11,379 nucleotides of DNA from Thermoplasmata archaeon (GTDB lineage Archaea; Thermoplasmatota; Thermoplasmata; Thermoplasmatales; Thermoplasmataceae), in NCBI GenBank assembly GCA_021797025.1, contig JAKAAK010000087.1, positions 1-11,379 on the forward strand, in the 5' to 3' direction. A program made the position numbers and the translations under genes. Below the pieces are notes generated by a model. It had not been told where the DNA came from. It ran no database searches and worked only from the letters and a program-made list of their open reading frames with translations. Below are positions 7,125 through 11,379 of the stretch, one piece after another (within the stretch, counting starts at the first letter, position 1; each line of letters begins with the position of its first letter).

Positions 7125-10100
7125 TTATGTCTTTTGTTTTTTCCTTTTTGTTATAAAGAAGAGTCCAAGTCCAATGACAACTATGGCTGCTATTACGCCG
7201 CCTATAATGTAGTAGTCTGTATAATTGACTATGCTCTTAAATGTAACATCCACAGTTTGGCTAGAGCCTTTTATGGTCACATTACCTGAACTATTCTTTA
7301 GTATTTTATATCCTGATATGTTTCCCACTGTATAAACATAGGTTCCATTTATCTCTGCAAATACTATTTTGGAGGTGGATGACTTTTCAGTGACCCCATT
7401 TAGTGCTACAGACCATGTCGTTCCGGATTTTAATCCACTTTCTGCAAATGTAACATTATACATATATTCTATCTGATTTTGTTGTACATCAGTGGTTTGT
7501 ATTGCTACAGCTCCATCTCCATATGCGGTTATCTGGAATTCGTCATATGGGAGTATCGAACTATTAACAGTTTCTGGCATTATAACACCAGTAGTCGTGT
7601 TGTACTGGTAGAACTCTGACGTGAAATTTGCATATGCCATTCCATTTGCATTGGTTACTAAATGTACAGCAGGTTCAAATCCACTACCAGTAGCGGGTCC
7701 ACAGGTTGTTAATAACAGACTATTCGGATTTGGCATGGACATATTTGAATTCAGGAAATAACCCCTGTTCGCACCAAGCGCATTTTGAGAGCTTACATTC
7801 AAATTATATCCTGCAACAGCTTTCCCATTATCAGTTACCTTATACATAAGCTCTGTTACTTTAGCAGAGATCTGTTTGTAGCTTACAGATATAGCATAAC
7901 TATTCAGGGATTTCTCCAACTCTATTGGAAGTTCAACCGGTTCCCCGGATCCATACCCGTTTGCATTCTCTGAGGATGTCACCTCACCGATAACCATATA
8001 CGGGGCTTTACCGTATACCGGGGCGTCTAGAGCATAATCTCCCAGGTATATATACTGTAATGAGTTAGCCCCATTCAGTGTATAGTTGAAAGTTGAATTT
8101 ACAGCAATCAACACAGATATATTTCCATTTGCTCCAGTCTGGCCAGTTATGGATGTCATCATAGTACTATTGTATGTACTATTTACCGGTATAGATACTT
8201 CTGTGTAATCACATAATGAGCTATAAGTACTTACATTAGAGATGCTTTGGTCTGAAGATGTTCTCTTCATATTAATGGCTGCCCGCATAGCCTGTATAGT
8301 ATATTCATAACCTGAGATAGGTTTGCCAGTTATCGGGTTATATATAGTTATATTGTAATAACTATAGCCAGTTCCATTGATTGCAGAAGGTCCTGATATT
8401 TTGTATGCTACACTGTGAGGCAGGTCGTTTATGTTGACTACTCCTACTCCAGAGGCTATACTGGTATTAGTCGGCACCACCGTAGCGGTCACTGGTACTA
8501 GTCCATTGTACCCAAGTACATTAACGAAAGAGTTATCAGGCGAGACCTGGAATTTATACACTGCCATACCTAGGCTATTTGTGGTAAGTGTGTACGATGT
8601 TATATTCAGCAGCGACGGTTCTTCTGTAATTGTTACCTTGGCCCCGGCTATAGGATTTCCGTTCAAACTGTTAGTAGCTATATAAGTTATTTGACCGTAC
8701 TGTCCATCGGTATATACAGTCTGATTCGCATACCCGGTAACCACTGCATGTGCAGTTGGTTTAGATATTACCGTAGGCTTGCTTTTCAGATGAACTGACA
8801 TTTCATTATAGTACCAGAACCCGTTCATATCTGACGGCACATCAGTTATGCCTGTAAATGTACTAGTTTGCCATGCTATGTTATCCTTTGGCCCATATCC
8901 TATAGGCATCATAGTAGACTCGTTGTCCTCTATATATTGCATCACATCCATTGCAGCTACAACTTTGCGGACGCTAGATGTAGATGTTGCTATATTGGTT
9001 AAATTGGTCATTAACGAATCTATCTGTTTGCCTGTCATGTATGTATCTGGTATATTGAATATACTATTCAAAGGCGTGGTTACGTTCATACCAGAAAATG
9101 GACCTTGGTAGTCACCTGTACCTACCGAAGATGAATAGTTATAATCGTCTATTACATCCACGGCTGTATCTCCAAGGAGACCTGATACTCCAAGCGTAAT
9201 AACATTATAGGATGTAGATGGGCTTGCGCCGGCATTATCATATGCATCTAAATGTGTAATCTCCGTTGAAAAGCTCTCAGACTCGATTGTTGTAGCTATA
9301 CCTATCTTATCCCAGTCTGAAGCTATCGTTTCGTAACCAGTAAATATCTGTGGTATAAGGGATGAGGATGGAGATTGTATTGTCGCGGTGACCTCTGTGC
9401 CTTTATAATACCAATGCCCGTCCTTATATGTCATTCCAGGTATACTGGCTATCGTGCTATTAGCCTTTGATGGATTATATGAAAATGATGGTACAGCTGA
9501 ATAGTAGTAAGGCGAATCTATTGCAGGTATGGTAGAATAACCAGGTGCAAGATATCCATCACATATTGATGATTGTATGTAACCCAGGGGAGATGCCATT
9601 CTCAATGCCTGTCTGAATGCAGTTATATTGTATGGTGCATCATCTGCGTATGAGTTAAATTTAAAATACGCATATCCTGTAGAAGGTTTTTCAAGCACAC
9701 TAACACCAGCGATCCCCTCAACTGTGGGTAAAAATTCGCTAGATAAATCACTCTCTATTGCATCGACTTTACCGGTACTTAAAGCACCGACAGCTCCTGA
9801 AGGGCTAGCGTAAATAGATACATTAACACTATATATCTTTGGAGCAAACTGGCTTACGTCATATACAGGATTCGGGCTAACTGGTAATGCATCATTTATG
9901 CTATTGCTTATCGTTCTCAAGAAGAAATGTGGATTAACATAAACTGACCAGTAATCGCTGGTGAATAAATGCCCGACAGGTTGACCAAAACCACCATTCA
10001 TCATGAATGGCCCAGTACCAACAAGTCCGGGATATAAACCATTTCCTGTACCGAATGCCCCACTATGCCCCATGTCCCATTCATTATATGCATCTGAAGC

Positions 10101-10982
10101 GGGTAAAGTTGATGATGATGTTTCATTCCATAGTCCACTTCCTGCTGAAGCATAATCATGTGAGACCCATATATGGTATGGCAGTATAGGTGTTTCCAGC
10201 GTGTCTGGAACAAATATACCACTGGGGCCATTAAGGAAGAACTCAACGGTGAGATTATTCAATGGCATTACATTTACCACATGTGCATATTCTCCAGACA
10301 GATCTTCAGCGCTATTCAATAATTTCCATGACAGTATAAAATCTGCAGCCTGCACATATTCTGTTCTCATTTTAATCGGTACTGCTGCTTGATATTCTCC
10401 TGATGTTGCATTATATACCTGTTTATATGTATGTGAAAATGAAACACCCGTATCATTTGTAAATGATGTGTGGTTTGAATATATATATGTGTCAGCTGCG
10501 TTTGTTGAATTGTAATCGCTCCATTCAACACCGGGTCTTATATGTACTGTATATATTTCATAAACACTGGAATTTGCACCGGTTAATGGATCAAATGTTG
10601 TTATAGGTGTGTTGGGTTTTGAAACTGTATAATTATCTGCTAAACAGTATATTAAGCTCCCATTAGGAAGCTCAGTTGTTGCCGAACTATACAATAAATC
10701 AAGAATGTAAAAGTCACAGACAGTTGCTGCCTCGAAATAGTTTACATAATCTGGGTTACCTATTTGTGCAAGTCTAAGTGTGCCATTAGCTGATGTGGGT
10801 ACAGCGGGTGATGCGCTTACAGGGACTGCCGCCTGACCCGCACTTCCAGATGCCAACCCAGAACTTTGAGTGGTGTTGCCCCCAATATTCCCACTGAGGG
10901 GTTCCATCATAAACATCAATGCCACAATTATAGCAAACGCTATAACTAATTTTTTACCTCCTAAAATACCCTTTTTGTTCAT
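7125..10982 (-). CDS. Peptide ABC transporter solute-binding protein, giant, membrane-anchored
   Basis: Extracytoplasmic peptide receptor of the importer, 1285 residues against a usual 500-600. I start it at the ATG at 10982 (MNKKGILGGKK). The upstream in-frame ATG at 11006 lies inside the probable TATA box. Order: basic N-terminus and hydrophobic signal or anchor (11-27); Gly/Ser/Ala/Thr linker to about 67; SBP_bac_5-type domain (about 68-732) with GTGPFMM at about 322-328 and YAYFKFN at about 437-443; two or three Ig-like beta domains (about 754-1165; repeated GNPIAGAKVTI and SLGMAVYKF style strands); a domain beginning YNVTFAESGLKSGTTW (about 1175-1249), which I associate with Thermoplasmatales surface proteins; one transmembrane helix (about 1257-1278); and the basic tail KRKKQKT. 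I count nearly 40 N-glycosylation sequons. The family is firm; the boundaries of the Ig-like domains are rough. The gene precedes the permease operon on the same strand, separated by transposase debris. Confidence 0.92.
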   Translation of the reverse strand: MNKKGILGGKKLVIAFAIIVALMFMMEPLSGNIGGNTTQSSGLASGSAGQAAVPVSASPAVPTSANGTLRLAQIGNPDYVNYFEAATVCDFYILDLLYSSATTELPNGSLIYCLADNYTVSKPNTPITTFDPLTGANSSVYEIYTVHIRPGVEWSDYNSTNAADTYIYSNHTSFTNDTGVSFSHTYKQVYNATSGEYQAAVPIKMRTEYVQAADFILSWKLLNSAEDLSGEYAHVVNVMPLNNLTVEFFLNGPSGIFVPDTLETPILPYHIWVSHDYASAGSGLWNETSSSTLPASDAYNEWDMGHSGAFGTGNGLYPGLVGTGPFMMNGGFGQPVGHLFTSDYWSVYVNPHFFLRTISNSINDALPVSPNPVYDVSQFAPKIYSVNVSIYASPSGAVGALSTGKVDAIESDLSSEFLPTVEGIAGVSVLEKPSTGYAYFKFNSYADDAPYNITAFRQALRMASPLGYIQSSICDGYLAPGYSTIPAIDSPYYYSAVPSFSYNPSKANSTIASIPGMTYKDGHWYYKGTEVTATIQSPSSSLIPQIFTGYETIASDWDKIGIATTIESESFSTEITHLDAYDNAGASPSTSYNVITLGVSGLLGDTAVDVIDDYNYSSSVGTGDYQGPFSGMNVTTPLNSIFNIPDTYMTGKQIDSLMTNLTNIATSTSSVRKVVAAMDVMQYIEDNESTMMPIGYGPKDNIAWQTSTFTGITDVPSDMNGFWYYNEMSVHLKSKPTVISKPTAHAVVTGYANQTVYTDGQYGQITYIATNSLNGNPIAGAKVTITEEPSLLNITSYTLTTNSLGMAVYKFQVSPDNSFVNVLGYNGLVPVTATVVPTNTSIASGVGVVNINDLPHSVAYKISGPSAINGTGYSYYNITIYNPITGKPISGYEYTIQAMRAAINMKRTSSDQSISNVSTYSSLCDYTEVSIPVNSTYNSTMMTSITGQTGANGNISVLIAVNSTFNYTLNGANSLQYIYLGDYALDAPVYGKAPYMVIGEVTSSENANGYGSGEPVELPIELEKSLNSYAISVSYKQISAKVTELMYKVTDNGKAVAGYNLNVSSQNALGANRGYFLNSNMSMPNPNSLLLTTCGPATGSGFEPAVHLVTNANGMAYANFTSEFYQYNTTTGVIMPETVNSSILPYDEFQITAYGDGAVAIQTTDVQQNQIEYMYNVTFAESGLKSGTTWSVALNGVTEKSSTSKIVFAEINGTYVYTVGNISGYKILKNSSGNVTIKGSSQTVDVTFKSIVNYTDYYIIGGVIAAIVVIGLGLFFITKRKKQKT

Positions 10983-11002
10983 TACAAATATAATGTATAG
11001 TT

Positions 11003-11012
11003 GCATATAAAC
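11003..11012 (-). promoter_or_regulatory. Archaeal TATA box of the binding-protein gene
   Basis: The minus strand reads GTTTATATGC, preceded by a purine-rich AAAG that can act as BRE. The centre lies about 26 bases ahead of the ATG at 10982, the standard archaeal distance to the transcription start. The mRNA would therefore begin at or next to that ATG (leaderless). Confidence 0.6.
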
Positions 11013-11262
11013 TTTACTTTACACTTTCATGAGGGAAAGCTGATCTTATGTCCTATTATAAATACAATACATAATTTTATTACTCTATTATACTACAATG
11101 AATACGTAGCGAATGTTTTTGAATTGACTGTCAACTGTACATCTTTTATTCAAGCTTTTATAGATCGCTTTACAATTGTTCTATTTACTTTTTTTAAAAA
11201 CATTAGTTGTATATGAATAAAAACAGTACCACTTTGGTTATAATAATCTCAGGTGAGCTACC
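11013..11262. other. Gene-free spacer between the binding-protein promoter and the TnpB tail
   Basis: Very AT-rich DNA with no convincing gene on either strand. One imperfect 11-base palindrome, TTGACTGTCAA, lies at 11124-11134, about 145 bases ahead of the expected start of the binding-protein mRNA. It could be a regulatory site, but nothing else supports that. The part next to the TnpB tail may be the element's end or flank. Confidence 0.4.
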
Positions 11263-11265
11263 TCA
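11249..11265 (-). repeat. Small hairpin over the TnpB stop codon, possible IS605-type right end
   Basis: TCAGGT (11249-11254) and ACCTCA (11260-11265) can pair with one mismatch around the loop GAGCT, and the TnpB stop codon lies in one arm. Subterminal hairpins and the structured omega-RNA are expected at the 3' end of tnpB in IS200/IS605 elements. The stem is short, so this is suggestive only. Confidence 0.35.
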
Positions 11266-11379
11266 TGTTAAAGCATTGAGGCTTCCTGATTCATGGACAA
11301 AGCTTGCCCTGACATACGGACCTATATTCAGTCCTTCCAGGGCATTGGCATTCATCTCCACAGGCGTATATTCCCTTAG
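11263..11379 (-). CDS. tnpB: TnpB (IS605 OrfB) C-terminal tail, cut by the window edge
   Basis: An open frame enters from the right edge and reads REYTPVEMNANALEGLNIG followed by PYVRASFVHESGSLNALT and TGA. This EYTPVEM...VHESGS pattern is the tail that follows the zinc ribbon in archaeal TnpB proteins, RNA-guided nucleases of IS200/IS605-like elements. Only the last 38 residues are in view, with no stop or shift. Whether the full gene is intact cannot be told here; the RuvC and zinc-ribbon motifs lie outside. It is too long-diverged or too different in region to be the missing half of the fragment at 6823-7029, so two separate TnpB elements flank the binding-protein gene. Confidence 0.65.
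   Translation of the reverse strand, partial: LREYTPVEMNANALEGLNIGPYVRASFVHESGSLNALT

Noticed and set aside
10001..10246. Minus-strand 81-residue open frame inside the binding-protein gene
   Set aside because: It is an out-of-frame shadow of a firmly supported gene and has no recognisable motif.
11124..11134. TTGACTGTCAA palindrome as an operator
   Set aside because: It lies about 145 bases from the expected transcription start, is short, and has no second copy; mentioned only in the spacer entry.
11001..11216. Plus-strand 71-residue open frame ahead of the binding-protein gene
   Set aside because: Composition is what AT-rich spacer gives by chance, there is no ribosome binding site or TATA box, and it overlaps the binding-protein promoter.

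Overview
The window looks like chromosomal DNA of an acidophilic, cell-wall-lacking archaeon of the Thermoplasmatales (Ferroplasma/Acidiplasma/Cuniculiplasma-like). The reasons are AT-rich sequence, archaeal TATA boxes about 26-31 bases ahead of start codons with almost no leader, Ser/Thr/Asn-rich surface proteins dense in N-glycosylation sequons, a C-terminal surface-protein domain that I associate with this order, and remnants of IS630, TnpB and integrase-core transposases. The genus is not certain.

The core is a complete peptide-type ABC importer (Dpp/Opp family, PepT class), all on the minus strand. Reading in transcription order, the first gene (10982-7125) encodes a very large membrane-anchored solute-binding protein. 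About 1.1 kb of non-coding DNA full of transposase debris follows. A second transcription unit then begins with its own TATA box: DppB-type permease (6039-5050), DppC-type permease with a roughly 440-residue extracytoplasmic insertion (5053-2873), a DppD-DppF double ATPase fusion (2876-759), and a small three-helix membrane protein (775-434). These four genes overlap end to start (4, 4 and 17 bases), so they form a tightly coupled operon. Inferred mechanism: the anchored binding protein captures peptides outside the cell, the DppB/DppC pair forms the channel, and the single-chain double ATPase powers uptake.

The edges and the middle are mobile-element scrap. The left edge (1-361) is the C-terminal part of an integrase-core transposase broken by two frameshifts. 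The 6237-7029 stretch holds a decayed IS630-type transposase and the N-terminal piece of a TnpB. The right edge (11379-11263) is the intact-looking C-terminal tail of a TnpB running in from outside the window, followed by a small hairpin.

I see no CRISPR array, tRNA, rRNA or obvious defence system. The most unusual content is the architecture of the transporter itself: the enlarged DppC, the twin-anchored binding protein, and the unknown small membrane protein that closes the operon.
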